64,000 nucleotides of DNA from Rhodospirillales bacterium (GTDB lineage: Bacteria > Pseudomonadota > Alphaproteobacteria > Micavibrionales > Micavibrionaceae). The notes under the pieces were generated by a model. That model saw only the letters and a list, made by a program, of their open reading frames with translations, was not told the DNA's origin and did not search any database. Positions within the stretch are counted from its first letter, which is position 1. Each line of letters begins with the position of its first letter. The stretch spans positions 1,054,001-1,118,000 of the forward strand of contig JACKJA010000002.1 of the NCBI GenBank assembly GCA_020638175.1, given 5' to 3'. Shown one piece after another: positions 51,904-61,584 of this stretch. Position numbers and translations under genes: made by a program.

Positions 51904-54405
51904 ATGAACCTCGACCATAGCGAATTTATAGCCAAACATCACCGGTCAGCGTCCCCGGAGCCGCCGCCGCCGGAAAAACCGCCGGTGAATCCATGGATTG
52001 CGCTGGTTTTCGTCGTTCTGGCCGTGGGCGGCTGCGTCTATATTGCCCTGTCGCTGAATATCCAGAAAGAAATAGCCATCGCGTCCGGCGTAGCCTTTGT
52101 CGTGGCGATGGTGGTGGCGTTTTTCCTGCAAAAGATTGTTTCGGTCCAAAGCGCGCGCAGCCGTGATTTTGACCTGTTAAATCAGGTCTTTGAAGGCAGC
52201 CGCGGCGCCCGGATGGTGACTGATGGCGCGGATCATCCGGTTTACTGGAACCGGAAATTCCAAACGCTCTGTCAGGCGGAAGATAAACCGGGGCTGTATG
52301 CTCTGGCCGCGTTGTTCGAGGAAGATTCCGAAACCATGGCCCATTTCCGGATGCTCGCCGATCAGGCGCACCGGGGCTTGACCGATTCGATCGAGCTGCT
52401 CAGCGTCCGTGGCCAGAAAGAGCGCTGGTTCAGCGTGACCGCACAGCCGATTGCCGGTTGGGCCGGGTATATTCACTGGCGGGTGGATGATGTGACAAAC
52501 CGCCATGTGATTGACCGGGCGATCCGCGAAGAGCGCGAAAAACTGATCGACTTCACCGATAACGCCCCGGTCGGGTTTTTCTCTGTGGATGAAGAGGGGC
52601 GTTTTGTCTTTGTTAACGCCACGCTGGCGCGCTGGCTGGGCGAAGATATCCAGACGATTTTAACGCAAGGCCGCCTGCATACCTATTTCCATGAAGTGCC
52701 GGACAATGTGAAGCCTTATGATATTGTGTCCGGCGGTGGTCCGAAACAAATGGCGGAAATCGTCATGAAGGGCGCGGGCGGCCAGACATTTGCCGCGTCG
52801 ATCTCACAGGCCGTCGTGCACGAAGAGGAAGACAGCAAAGTCAGGACGCGGGGCGTCGTTCACGATCTGACGGCGGAGCGGGCGATGCGCAAGGCGCTGA
52901 AGGCCTCCGAGCACCGGTTCCAGCGTTTCTTCGAGGAAGCACCGCTGGGGATCGCTCTGGTCAATGCCGATTGGGTGCTGGAGGATTGCAACCCGGTGCT
53001 GGCGGCCATGCTGGGCCAGAAGGTCGACAGTCTGGACGGGATGGCGCTCAATACGCTGCTCGATGAAGAAGACCGTGATGCCGTTTTGAAGGCGCTAAAG
53101 GAAATCAGTACAGGGGCGCAAACAGCCGCGCCGTTTGAAGTTTCCCTGAAAGGCAAAGAGAACAACGTGCCGGTCCAGCTTTACGCCCGGAAGCTGGAGG
53201 ATAGCGAAAACATCGTTCTGCACTTTATCGACCTGACCCAGCAAAAAGATCTGGAGCAAAAATTTGCCCAGTCCCAGAAAATGCAGGCGGTTGGCCAGCT
53301 TGCCGGGGGTGTGGCGCATGACTTTAATAACCTGTTGACGGCGATGATCGGGTTCTGTGATCTGCTGTTGCTGCGGCACAAGCCGGGCGATCCGTCCTTT
53401 TCCGACATTATGCAGATCAAGCAAAACGCCAACCGTGCGGCTAATCTGGTACGGCAGCTATTGGCCTTTTCGCGCCAGCAAACCCTCCGGCCGCGGGTGC
53501 AGGACATGACCGACATCTTAACGGAAGTCTCGCACCTTCTGCGGCGTCTGATGGGTGCGAATATTGAGCTGGATCTGGTGCATGGCCCGGATATCGGGCT
53601 GGTGCGGGTTGATACCGGCCAGATGGAACAGGTTCTCGTTAATCTGGCGGTTAATGCCCGCGATGCGATGGATGGCGGCGGACACCTGACAATACGCACC
53701 GATTCGTATGACAACAAAAAACCGGTAAAATGCGGCGAGGACGATATGCCGCCGGGACGCTGGGTTAAGATAGCGGTTGCTGATACCGGCTGCGGCATGA
53801 GCAAGGAAGTCATGGACCGCATTTTTGAACCGTTCTTTACCACCAAGGAAGTCGGGCAGGGGACCGGGCTGGGGCTGGCGACCGTGTACGGTATTATTCG
53901 CCAGACGGGCGGGTATCTGAACGTCGAAAGCAAGAAAGACAAAGGGACAACCTTTACCATCTATTTGCCGAGCCTCAGCGAAGAGGAAGCCGAACAGGAA
54001 GAAGAAAAGATTGTGGACGACACGCCGCGCGACTTGACGGGGACGGCGCGGATATTGCTGGTCGAGGACGAAGACGCCGTGCGAATGTTCAGTTCGCGGG
54101 CGTTGGCGAACAAGGGGTATGAAGTTCTGGAAGCCACCAGCGGCGAAAACGCGCTCGAAGTTCTGGGCGCGGCGGAAGACAAGCATATAGACCTGATGGT
54201 CACCGATGTCATTATGCCCAATATGGACGGGCCGACTCTGGCGAAAAAAATGCGCGAAGAAAACCCGAAACTCAAAATCATCTTTATCTCCGGCTACACG
54301 GAAGAAAAGCTAAAAGACCATATGGGCGAGAACATCTGGTTCCTGCCAAAACCCTTCACCCTCAAGCAGTTAGCCGCCAAGGTTAAAGAGGCGATGGACG
54401 AATAG
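51904..54405 (+). CDS. cckA: Cell-cycle hybrid histidine kinase CckA
   Basis: Bifunctional kinase/phosphatase that controls CtrA through ChpT. 833 residues: two N-terminal membrane helices (about 30-80), PAS-type regions (about 90-200, 210-320, 325-450), the HisKA domain with H472 in GGVAHDFNNLLTAMIGFCDL and the very CckA-like SDIMQIKQNANRAANLVRQL, the ATPase domain (DTGCGMSKEVMDRIFEPFFT) and a C-terminal receiver with D768 in LMVTDVIMPNMDG. It lies just after flhB and before recA. CtrA is at 2769 in the same window. Confidence 0.96.
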   Translation: MNLDHSEFIAKHHRSASPEPPPPEKPPVNPWIALVFVVLAVGGCVYIALSLNIQKEIAIASGVAFVVAMVVAFFLQKIVSVQSARSRDFDLLNQVFEGSRGARMVTDGADHPVYWNRKFQTLCQAEDKPGLYALAALFEEDSETMAHFRMLADQAHRGLTDSIELLSVRGQKERWFSVTAQPIAGWAGYIHWRVDDVTNRHVIDRAIREEREKLIDFTDNAPVGFFSVDEEGRFVFVNATLARWLGEDIQTILTQGRLHTYFHEVPDNVKPYDIVSGGGPKQMAEIVMKGAGGQTFAASISQAVVHEEEDSKVRTRGVVHDLTAERAMRKALKASEHRFQRFFEEAPLGIALVNADWVLEDCNPVLAAMLGQKVDSLDGMALNTLLDEEDRDAVLKALKEISTGAQTAAPFEVSLKGKENNVPVQLYARKLEDSENIVLHFIDLTQQKDLEQKFAQSQKMQAVGQLAGGVAHDFNNLLTAMIGFCDLLLLRHKPGDPSFSDIMQIKQNANRAANLVRQLLAFSRQQTLRPRVQDMTDILTEVSHLLRRLMGANIELDLVHGPDIGLVRVDTGQMEQVLVNLAVNARDAMDGGGHLTIRTDSYDNKKPVKCGEDDMPPGRWVKIAVADTGCGMSKEVMDRIFEPFFTTKEVGQGTGLGLATVYGIIRQTGGYLNVESKKDKGTTFTIYLPSLSEEEAEQEEEKIVDDTPRDLTGTARILLVEDEDAVRMFSSRALANKGYEVLEATSGENALEVLGAAEDKHIDLMVTDVIMPNMDGPTLAKKMREENPKLKIIFISGYTEEKLKDHMGENIWFLPKPFTLKQLAAKVKEAMDE

Positions 54406-54417
54406 CTTCCCCCGAAT

Positions 54418-54432
54418 GTTCCTTTATTGTTC
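54418..54432 (+). promoter_or_regulatory. LexA (SOS) box before recA, GTTC-N7-GTTC
   Basis: GTTC at 54418-54421, seven bases, GTTC at 54429-54432, an exact match to the alphaproteobacterial LexA box. It is 118 bases upstream of the recA ATG. Confidence 0.85.
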
Positions 54433-54549
54433 TTTTCTCTTTACAATGAGAACAAAAAGTGTACGATTGTCCTCAGGATATCTTAACCGATTCCCGGAGC
54501 GATCATTGCAAGGCACGGGAATCTATGCCACAAGGGGAGTACACATATT

Positions 54550-55674
54550 ATGTCAGTCACACCATTTAAAAAGGACTCGGAAGCCATGAATCAGGGAGAT
54601 AAGCAAAAAGCTTTGGATGCCGCGCTGTCGCAAATTGAGCGGGCGTTTGGTAAAGGCTCGGTGATGAAACTGAGCGGGGATCAGCAAAACCCGATGAATG
54701 TCGAGGCGATTTCCACCGGTTCGATCGGGCTGGATATTGCGCTTGGGATCGGCGGCGTGCCGCGCGGACGGATTGTCGAAATTTACGGTCCGGAAAGCTC
54801 TGGGAAAACCACGCTGGCGCTGCATATTATTGCCGAAGCGCAGAAAACCGGCGGCACATGTGCCATCGTCGATGCGGAACATGCTCTCGACCCCGGTTAT
54901 GCCAAAAAGCTCGGTGTGAATGTCGAGGAACTCCTGATTTCCCAGCCCGATGCCGGGGAACAGGCGCTGGAAATTGCCGACACGCTGGTGCGTTCCGGGG
55001 CGCTGGATGTTCTGGTGATCGACTCGGTGGCGGCGCTGGTGCCGCGGGCGGAGCTGGAGGGCGAAATGGGTGACTCCCACGTCGGTCTGCAGGCCCGTCT
55101 GATGTCACAGGCTTTGCGGAAGCTGACCGGCTCGATTTCCCGTTCCCGCACCGTCGTGATCTTCATTAACCAGATCCGTATGAAAATCGGCGTGATGTTT
55201 GGCTCGCCTGAAACCACGACCGGCGGAAATGCCCTGAAATTCTACTCCTCGGTTCGTATGGATATCCGCCGGATCGGCGCGATCAAGGACAAGGACGAAG
55301 TCGTCGGCAACCAGACCCGCGTCAAAGTCGTGAAAAATAAAATGGCACCGCCGTTCCGTCAGGTCGAATTCGATATTATGTATGGCGAGGGGATTTCCAA
55401 ACTTGGTGAGCTTCTCGATCTCGGTGTACAGGGCAATCTGGTCGAAAAATCCGGGGCGTGGTTCTCCTATGACGGCCAGCGCATCGGGCAGGGCCGTGAA
55501 AATTCCAAAACCTTCCTGAAAGAAAACCCGGAAATGGCCGCGAAACTCGAATCGCAAATCCGGGCCAATGCGGGCCTGATCGCCGAAGATATGCTGACCG
55601 GCCCTGAAACGCCGCCGGAGGAAACCGCTGATATCGTCGTGGAACCGGAAACGGAAGCCAAAAAAGCCGGCTAA
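54550..55674 (+). CDS. recA: Recombinase RecA
   Basis: Forms filaments on single-stranded DNA, drives strand exchange and triggers LexA self-cleavage. 374 residues. The Walker A GPESSGKT is at 80-87; IVDAEHALDP, the L1/L2 region (INQIRMKIGVMFGSPETTTG) and GNALKFYSSVRMDIRRIGAI follow. The acidic C-terminus ends EPETEAKKAG. An AAGGGGAG precedes the ATG. A second Met at 13 (MNQGDKQKAL) is a possible alternative start. It has its own SOS box and terminator. Confidence 0.98.
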   Translation: MSVTPFKKDSEAMNQGDKQKALDAALSQIERAFGKGSVMKLSGDQQNPMNVEAISTGSIGLDIALGIGGVPRGRIVEIYGPESSGKTTLALHIIAEAQKTGGTCAIVDAEHALDPGYAKKLGVNVEELLISQPDAGEQALEIADTLVRSGALDVLVIDSVAALVPRAELEGEMGDSHVGLQARLMSQALRKLTGSISRSRTVVIFINQIRMKIGVMFGSPETTTGGNALKFYSSVRMDIRRIGAIKDKDEVVGNQTRVKVVKNKMAPPFRQVEFDIMYGEGISKLGELLDLGVQGNLVEKSGAWFSYDGQRIGQGRENSKTFLKENPEMAAKLESQIRANAGLIAEDMLTGPETPPEETADIVVEPETEAKKAG

Positions 55675-55696
55675 AAGACGGCGTTTAAGAGCATTT

Positions 55697-55725
55697 AAAA
55701 AGCCCCGTCAACCGGCGGGGCTTTT
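55697..55725. terminator. Bidirectional terminator between recA and smpB
   Basis: AAAAAGCCCCG, an 8-base loop, CGGGGCTTTT. The stem has ten pairs and flanking A and T runs, and it lies between convergent genes. Confidence 0.92.
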
Positions 55726-56222
55726 CATCCCTTATCCCGCATGATCCGCGCCTTGTCGCGCTGCCAATCGCGCTGTTTTTCTGTTTCGCGCTTGTCATGC
55801 TGCTTTTTCCCTTTGGCCAGCGCAATCTCCAGCTTGGCCATCCCCTTGGCATTGAAATATAGTTTCACAGGGACAATCGTATAGCCTTCACGGCTAACCG
55901 CGCCCATCAGCTTGTTCATCTCCCGTTTGTGCAAAAGGAGCTTCCGGTTGCGCCGTGGTTCGTGCTGCAGATGTGCGCCCGCCGGGCCGTATTCTGGGAT
56001 ATGCGCCCCGAACAAAAATAGCTCCCCGTGCCGGTCCGGCCCGACATAACTTTCGTTCAAACTGCACTGTCCATGCCGCAGGGATTTAACTTCCGTGCCG
56101 GTCAGCATAATTCCGGCTTCGAACTTGTCCTCCAGCGCATAGTCGAAACGCGCCCGGCGATTGTCTGCCACCGTCGCGTTCGTCGATATTAATCCGGTTT
56201 TTTTGTCTTTCTTCTTAGCCAT
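55725..56222 (-). CDS. smpB: tmRNA-binding protein SmpB
   Basis: Brings tmRNA to stalled ribosomes. 165 residues: FDYALEDKFEAGIMLTGTEV, KSLRHGQCSLNESYVGPDRH and LLLHKREMNKLMGAVSREGY, then the basic tail with KKQHDKRETEKQRDWQRDKA. Slightly longer at the N-terminus (MAKKKDKKTGLIS) than the E. coli protein. Overlaps the end of dapA by eight bases. The tmRNA gene itself is not in the window. Confidence 0.96.
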   Translation of the reverse strand: MAKKKDKKTGLISTNATVADNRRARFDYALEDKFEAGIMLTGTEVKSLRHGQCSLNESYVGPDRHGELFLFGAHIPEYGPAGAHLQHEPRRNRKLLLHKREMNKLMGAVSREGYTIVPVKLYFNAKGMAKLEIALAKGKKQHDKRETEKQRDWQRDKARIMRDKG

Positions 56223-57123
56223 GGGCCCGCAATATGGGGCTATTTCCTTCCGAAATCAAGCCTAACCGCTCCATAGCGTTGTCGACGGCGGCGCGGGCCT
56301 TTGCCGAGGCCGGAAGCAGCGGCAGGCGCATTTCATCAGTACATAGCCCCAGCCGCGCGCAGGCATATTTGGCGGGCTGCGGCGAAGTTTCGCTAAACAG
56401 CGCTTCATGTAGCGGCATCAGTTGCTCGTTGATGGCGCTGGCCGTGGCGTCATCGCCGGCTTCCCAGGCTTCATGCATTTGAGCGCACAGGGCGGGGGCA
56501 ACGTTCGACGTCACGGAAATGCAGCCATGCCCGCCGCGCTCCAGAAAATCCAGCGCCGTATCGTCATTCCCGGAAAACTGCAGGAAGTCATCACCGCACG
56601 CCGCGCGGGTTTCGGACACGCGGCCCAGATCGCCGGTCGCATCCTTCACGCCGATAAAACGCGGCAGTTCGGAAAGGCGCTGCAAGGTGTCCGTGGCAAT
56701 GTCAATCACGCACCGCCCCGGAATATTATAGAGAATCAGGGGGATGTCGGTGGCATCATGAATGGCTTTGAAATGGGCATACAGGCCGTCCTGCGTCGGT
56801 TTGTTGTAATAGGGCGACACCAGCAGGCAAGCATCCGCCCCGACGGTCTGCGCATGCAGCGTGGAATCGATCGCTTCCTGTGTACAATTCGACCCTGTAC
56901 CGGCGATTATCGGTAAACGGCCCTTGACGACTTGCACGGCGCGCTCGACAATGCGGTTATGTTCATCATGACTCAAAGTCGGGGATTCCCCGGTCGTGCC
57001 ACAAATCACGAGGCCGTGCGAGCCTTGCGCGATTTGCTGCTCCAGAAGGTTATCCAGCGCGTCCCAGTCAATCGCGCCTTCTTTAAACGGAGTAATCAAT
57101 GCCGTAATCGATCCGTGGAACAT
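56215..57123 (-). CDS. dapA: 4-Hydroxy-tetrahydrodipicolinate synthase
   Basis: First committed step of diaminopimelate and lysine synthesis. 302 residues. Family motifs: LVICGTTGESPTLSHDEH, VSPYYNKPTQDGLYAHF, LYNIPGRC (Tyr) and the Schiff-base Lys in GVKDATGDLGR. Normal length. The ATG is at 57121-57123, divergent from slt. It is followed by smpB in an overlapping pair. Confidence 0.97.
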   Translation of the reverse strand: MFHGSITALITPFKEGAIDWDALDNLLEQQIAQGSHGLVICGTTGESPTLSHDEHNRIVERAVQVVKGRLPIIAGTGSNCTQEAIDSTLHAQTVGADACLLVSPYYNKPTQDGLYAHFKAIHDATDIPLILYNIPGRCVIDIATDTLQRLSELPRFIGVKDATGDLGRVSETRAACGDDFLQFSGNDDTALDFLERGGHGCISVTSNVAPALCAQMHEAWEAGDDATASAINEQLMPLHEALFSETSPQPAKYACARLGLCTDEMRLPLLPASAKARAAVDNAMERLGLISEGNSPILRAHG

Positions 57124-57174
57124 CGGAAACCTTCCTGTTTTGTCGTTGGTTTGAATAGGGGCACTTTAGCGGCT

Positions 57175-59184
57175 TTGAGGGCCGCTTGCAAGAAAACGCC
57201 CGTCATTTTAACTGTTTTTCTCTTTCTTTGTATGTCGTTACCGGTTGTTTCTCCGCTGGCGTCTGAGCTGCGCCCCGTATTGAAAATTACCGGTGAGGAT
57301 TTGTCCCTGACCCATCAGGCTTTACTGGCGGTGAAAAAGGGAAACTGGAACTCTGCCGAACGGCAATTCGCGCGGACGCGTAATCCGCTGGCGGCGAAAA
57401 TGTATTACTGGTTGAAATATACCAAGGGCCAGGGCGATATCTCTTTTATCCGGCTGACGCATTTTATCCGCGCAAATCCCGACTGGCCGTCACAGGCAAC
57501 GATGCAGCGCCGGGCCGAAAGTATCATGCCTGATGATCTGCGGGACGATGAGGTCATCGCCTGGTTCAGCGATTATGCGCCGCGCACGCCGGAAGGGATG
57601 GAGCGTTATCTGGCGTCGCTATCCCGCACGGGGAACCGGGAAGAGCTGGGCAAAACGCTGCGGGCATGGTGGCGCACCGCATTGCTGTCGCCGGCGCAGC
57701 AGCAACAAATACTCAGCCAATACGGCAGCCTTCTGGACGATTCCGCTCACCGGGCGCGCTTCGATAAGCTAATGTTTGCCAAGCATTATACCAATGCCCG
57801 CTCTCTGGCGATGTTGCTGGGGAACGGATATCCAGAGCTGGCCGATGCCCGGATCGCTCTGGCAGAGGATAAAGCCGGGCTGGATCACGTGATCGCTCGC
57901 GTACCGTCATATTTAAAAGATGATCCGGGACTCGACTTTGAACGGCTGAGCTGGCGCCGTCGGCATAATTACGATTACCGGGCGATGGAAATTCTTCATA
58001 AATCGCCGCCTGCTGACAAAATCGCCAATCCTGAAGACTGGTGGAAAGAGCGGCACATCATCGCCCGGCGTTTGATCGAACAAAAAAAATACAAAAGCGC
58101 CTATCTGCTGGTTTCCCAGCATAAACAAACGGACGGACTGGCTTTTGCGCAGGCCGAGTTTCTGGCGGGTTTTCTGGCGCTGAGTTTTCTTGAGGAACCG
58201 GCCAAAGCCTACGAGCATTTTGAGGCGCTATACCATAAAACCGCCACACCGATCAGCCGGTCGCGCGGTGCATACTGGGCGGGCCGTGCCATGGAAGCTT
58301 TGCAATCGCCGGATATGGCGCGCTCATGGTATGAAAAGGCGGCGGAATACCCGACGGCCTATTACGGCCAGATGGCTATGGCAAAGCTGGGCGCGGATTA
58401 TACATCACCGGCGCACGCGCCGCCCGTCGCGACGGTTGAGGGCCAGATGGCCTTTAAAAACCGTGAAATGGTTCAGGTCGCCCGTCTTTTTCACAATGCC
58501 GGCCTCTGGAAGGAAAGCACGGAGTTTCTTTATGCGCTCTCCCGGCAGATCAATGAACCGGAAGACTATCTGTACGTGGCGGACCTCGCCCGCGATCTGG
58601 AGCATTATCACAATGCCATCCACATCGCTAAAACCGGCCTGAATAAAAACATTTTCCTGATGGATCATGCGTATCCGACGATGGTTTCACGCATGCGCAA
58701 TATAGAGGCGGAGTGGGCGCTGGTGCATGCCCTGATCCGGCAGGAAAGCGCCTTTGACTATCAGGCGGAAAGCCCGGCTGGCGCGCGGGGGTTGATGCAG
58801 GTTATGCCAGCAACGGCGGCCGGCGTTGCCAAAAAACACGGCATCCGCCATGCCACCGAGTGGCTGACCACCAATCCGGAGCATAATATCCGCATCGGCT
58901 CTTACTATATCCAGGAAATGCTCGATCGCTACGACGGTTCTTATCCGTTGGCGGTGGCGGCCTATAACGCCGGGCCGGGCCGGGTGGACAAATGGCTGAA
59001 AACCATCGGCGATCCCCGGAAAGGTGAAATCGATGTTGTGACGTGGGTTGAACTCATTCCGATCTATGAAACGCGTAACTATGTACAGCGGGTTCTGGAG
59101 AATACCTACGTATATCGCTTAAAGCTCAAAGATGTTCAAAAAAGCGCCAATTCCCCGATCCACGTGGCGATGAGCGCTCGCTGA
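57175..59184 (+). CDS. slt: Soluble lytic murein transglycosylase
   Basis: Cleaves peptidoglycan glycan strands. The open frame starts at 56932 but runs across dapA; the likely start is a TTG at 57175, giving about 669 residues and a signal peptide (KKTPVILTVFLFLCMSLP). The first ATG after it is 57232, which would cut the hydrophobic core. The long superhelical domain is followed by the SLT domain with the catalytic Glu in ALIRQESAFDYQAESPAGAR, then GLMQVMPATAAGVAKKHGIR and PLAVAAYNAGPGRVDKWL. It may supply the wall opening that FlgJ cannot, but it is probably general. A weak hairpin follows at 59212-59232. Confidence 0.88.
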   Translation: MRAACKKTPVILTVFLFLCMSLPVVSPLASELRPVLKITGEDLSLTHQALLAVKKGNWNSAERQFARTRNPLAAKMYYWLKYTKGQGDISFIRLTHFIRANPDWPSQATMQRRAESIMPDDLRDDEVIAWFSDYAPRTPEGMERYLASLSRTGNREELGKTLRAWWRTALLSPAQQQQILSQYGSLLDDSAHRARFDKLMFAKHYTNARSLAMLLGNGYPELADARIALAEDKAGLDHVIARVPSYLKDDPGLDFERLSWRRRHNYDYRAMEILHKSPPADKIANPEDWWKERHIIARRLIEQKKYKSAYLLVSQHKQTDGLAFAQAEFLAGFLALSFLEEPAKAYEHFEALYHKTATPISRSRGAYWAGRAMEALQSPDMARSWYEKAAEYPTAYYGQMAMAKLGADYTSPAHAPPVATVEGQMAFKNREMVQVARLFHNAGLWKESTEFLYALSRQINEPEDYLYVADLARDLEHYHNAIHIAKTGLNKNIFLMDHAYPTMVSRMRNIEAEWALVHALIRQESAFDYQAESPAGARGLMQVMPATAAGVAKKHGIRHATEWLTTNPEHNIRIGSYYIQEMLDRYDGSYPLAVAAYNAGPGRVDKWLKTIGDPRKGEIDVVTWVELIPIYETRNYVQRVLENTYVYRLKLKDVQKSANSPIHVAMSAR

Positions 59185-59346
59185 TTTGATTGTTTTATCA
59201 TTAAGTAACGGTAAACCTATTCTTTAGGTTTATTTGAGTCTCGATATCCAATATAATCAAGAGATACGATTATTTATCCTGAGAGATGAATAAATTCTGG
59301 ATATTTATTTGTATTATCGGGGTAAGGCAAAATACGGAGACAGAAA
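59185..59346. other. Intergenic stretch between slt and the two-component pair
   Basis: 162 AT-rich bases without a gene. A hairpin TAAACCTA/TAGGTTTA (59212-59232) and a TATAAT near 59252 are visible. No convincing -35 was found. Confidence 0.4.
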
Positions 59347-60033
59347 ATGCATATTTTGCTTGCAGACGACCATACCTTGTTCAGGGATGCATTGGTTAGT
59401 TACGTAGAGCGATCTGATTTCGACGCCGTAATGGATACGGTGGGGGATTTGGGGGGCGCGATTGATTTCATAAATGCCCGAAAGGGCGATGTTGATATTG
59501 TGCTTCTGGACATGCGGATGCCGGGCATGAATGGCTTGAAGGGCTTGAAAAAACTTTTGACGACCTATCCAGATGTCCGGGTTGTTCTGATGTCGGGGCT
59601 GGCGGAAAGTGAAGATGTTTCAGAGGCTCTCGATATGGGGGCTGCCGGCTTTTTCCCAAAAACAATGAGCGGTAAAGCCATGATAAAGGGGATACAGCAA
59701 GTCCTTAACGGGGAGATTTTTGTACCGCATAATGAAAATGATGACCTCCCGCTACCTTCCTATGATTACGGATCCGACGGGAAATTGAAAGATTTCTCAC
59801 AGGAAAATGGCGGTGATAAAACGCTGCAACAACGTCTGGATCAAAAGAAACTGACGCCGCGGGAAGCCGAGGTTCTGGGGTATCTGGTAACCGGGGCGTC
59901 CAACAAGGAAATTGCCCGTGATCTTGAATTGCAAGAGGTCACCGTCAAACTGCATGTCCGCAGCATTTGCCGCAAACTGGGTGCTAAAAACCGGACGCAG
60001 GCGGCTTTGTTCGGTCAGCAGATAGGTATGTAG
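59347..60033 (+). CDS. NarL/FixJ-family response regulator
   Basis: 228 residues. Receiver domain with D55 in DIVLLDMRMPGMNGLKGLKK and the Lys in GFFPKTMSGKAMI; a linker; and a LuxR-type helix-turn-helix at about 158-220: LTPREAEVLGYLVTGASNKE and EIARDLELQEVTVKLHVRSI. It is four bases before a hybrid kinase gene, so they are likely partners. The target genes are unknown. Confidence 0.88.
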   Translation: MHILLADDHTLFRDALVSYVERSDFDAVMDTVGDLGGAIDFINARKGDVDIVLLDMRMPGMNGLKGLKKLLTTYPDVRVVLMSGLAESEDVSEALDMGAAGFFPKTMSGKAMIKGIQQVLNGEIFVPHNENDDLPLPSYDYGSDGKLKDFSQENGGDKTLQQRLDQKKLTPREAEVLGYLVTGASNKEIARDLELQEVTVKLHVRSICRKLGAKNRTQAALFGQQIGM

Positions 60034-60037
60034 AGGA

Positions 60038-61567
60038 ATGCCCGATCATCTGGATAAGCAGCGCTTGATCCGCTTCGCAGAAGTGAGCTTGATTGCGTTT
60101 GTGATCCTGGTTTTTTGCCTGTCTGCAGGACAAAGTGTCTGGATTCTTCTGGATGAAAACCGAAATCTGTTTGATAGCGCGATGCCGGCGGGACCGGACG
60201 CTTTCCTTTTTTTCTCAATCGTAACAATGGTGATTGCTGGACTGGGGTTGATTGTTTTGCTGCTTTTGAAACTCAAAAACATCGAGCGCATCCATGCCAA
60301 AAACCAGGAATTGCAACAGCAATTCTACCATGCTCAAAAAATGGAGGCTCTGGGGCGTATGGCGGGCGGTGTTGCCCATGATTTCAACAATATTCTGGCG
60401 TCAATGATGGGGTATGCCGAATTTTTGCTGGATGATCTGGAGCAGGATTCCGAACAGCATCGTTTCGTGCGCCAGATCGAACAGGGCGGGCGGCAGGCCC
60501 GCAATCTTGTAGAGCAAATTCTGACGTTTTCCCGGCGCCGCGACCATGTGACCCAGCCGGTCAATCTGGTCAATGCTTTGCTTGATACCGTGAATATGCT
60601 GGGGTCGACATGCCCGGCGACAATTAAGGTCATCCCCGAAGTTTATGTGCCGGAAGCCTTTATCATGGCTAATACGTCGCAGGTTTCACAAGTCCTGATT
60701 AATTTATGCGTGAATGCGCAAGATGCGATGGATGGTGCGCACGGTGAATTACGAATATCCCTGCGTCACGTCGCCGCGCAGGAAGTCGGGAAAATAGAGA
60801 ATTTCGTCAGCATGATTCCCACCGGAAAGGGGGCTCCGCCTTTGGCCATTCGTGACGCCGGGAACGGGGAAACCCATTTGCAGATGGGCGTCTTTGTTCC
60901 TGACCATGACTATTTTTGCCTGTCGATCGCGGATACGGGTGCCGGTATGAGCCGTGATATTATGGAGCACATTTTTGAGCCGTTTTATACCACCAAGCAT
61001 ATTGATAAAGGGACCGGTCTGGGGTTGGCGTCTGTCCTTGGGATCATGACGGATCACAAGGGCGTGGTCGCCGTTAAAAGCCGGCCGGGACACGGAACAG
61101 TCTTCGAGCTGTATTTCCCGGCGCAAAAGCAAGGGGTGCCGGCGCTGACGCCCCAGCCGCCGCCGACGCGGGAAAAAGGGTTGGGCGGCTATATTATGCT
61201 GGTGGATGATAATGAATCTGTCTGTGACATGATAATTAAAATGATTCGCCGTCTGGGATATGATGTTTGCGCCCGCAATACCGGTCCCGACGCCATTGAC
61301 TGCCTGCGCGAGAATCCGGGGCGTTTTGATCTGGTGATATCGGATTTTAGTATGCCGCATATGACAGGGGTGGAAATGGCGGAAGAAATCCATCTGGATT
61401 TTCCGGAACTTCCTGTTATCCTGATAACCGGCTACAGCGAAGAAAAACTGGATGATGTTCGCAGCCGTCATCCCGGTATTCGCATGGTTCTGAAAAAACC
61501 GGTGGAAAGCCGGGTCTTGGGCCGGGCCATTGCCGATGTACTGGGGCAAAGCAAGAAGGCTGCGTAG
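60038..61567 (+). CDS. Hybrid sensor histidine kinase
   Basis: 509 residues: two membrane helices (about 13-34 and 50-72) with a short loop and no large sensor domain, HisKA with H114 in GGVAHDFNNILASMMGYAEF, an ATPase domain with GAGMSRDIMEHIFEPFYTTK and GTGLGLASVLGIMTD, and a receiver with D436 in LVISDFSMPHMTGVEMAEEI. The core is close to CckA-type kinases but there are no PAS domains. It probably signals to the NarL-type regulator upstream. Confidence 0.88.
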   Translation: MPDHLDKQRLIRFAEVSLIAFVILVFCLSAGQSVWILLDENRNLFDSAMPAGPDAFLFFSIVTMVIAGLGLIVLLLLKLKNIERIHAKNQELQQQFYHAQKMEALGRMAGGVAHDFNNILASMMGYAEFLLDDLEQDSEQHRFVRQIEQGGRQARNLVEQILTFSRRRDHVTQPVNLVNALLDTVNMLGSTCPATIKVIPEVYVPEAFIMANTSQVSQVLINLCVNAQDAMDGAHGELRISLRHVAAQEVGKIENFVSMIPTGKGAPPLAIRDAGNGETHLQMGVFVPDHDYFCLSIADTGAGMSRDIMEHIFEPFYTTKHIDKGTGLGLASVLGIMTDHKGVVAVKSRPGHGTVFELYFPAQKQGVPALTPQPPPTREKGLGGYIMLVDDNESVCDMIIKMIRRLGYDVCARNTGPDAIDCLRENPGRFDLVISDFSMPHMTGVEMAEEIHLDFPELPVILITGYSEEKLDDVRSRHPGIRMVLKKPVESRVLGRAIADVLGQSKKAA

Positions 61568-61584
61568 AAGGCACGACAATATAA

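Noticed and set aside
59212..59232. Hairpin TAAACCTA/TAGGTTTA after slt as terminator
   Set aside because: The stem is AT-rich and no proper T-run follows; too weak to call.
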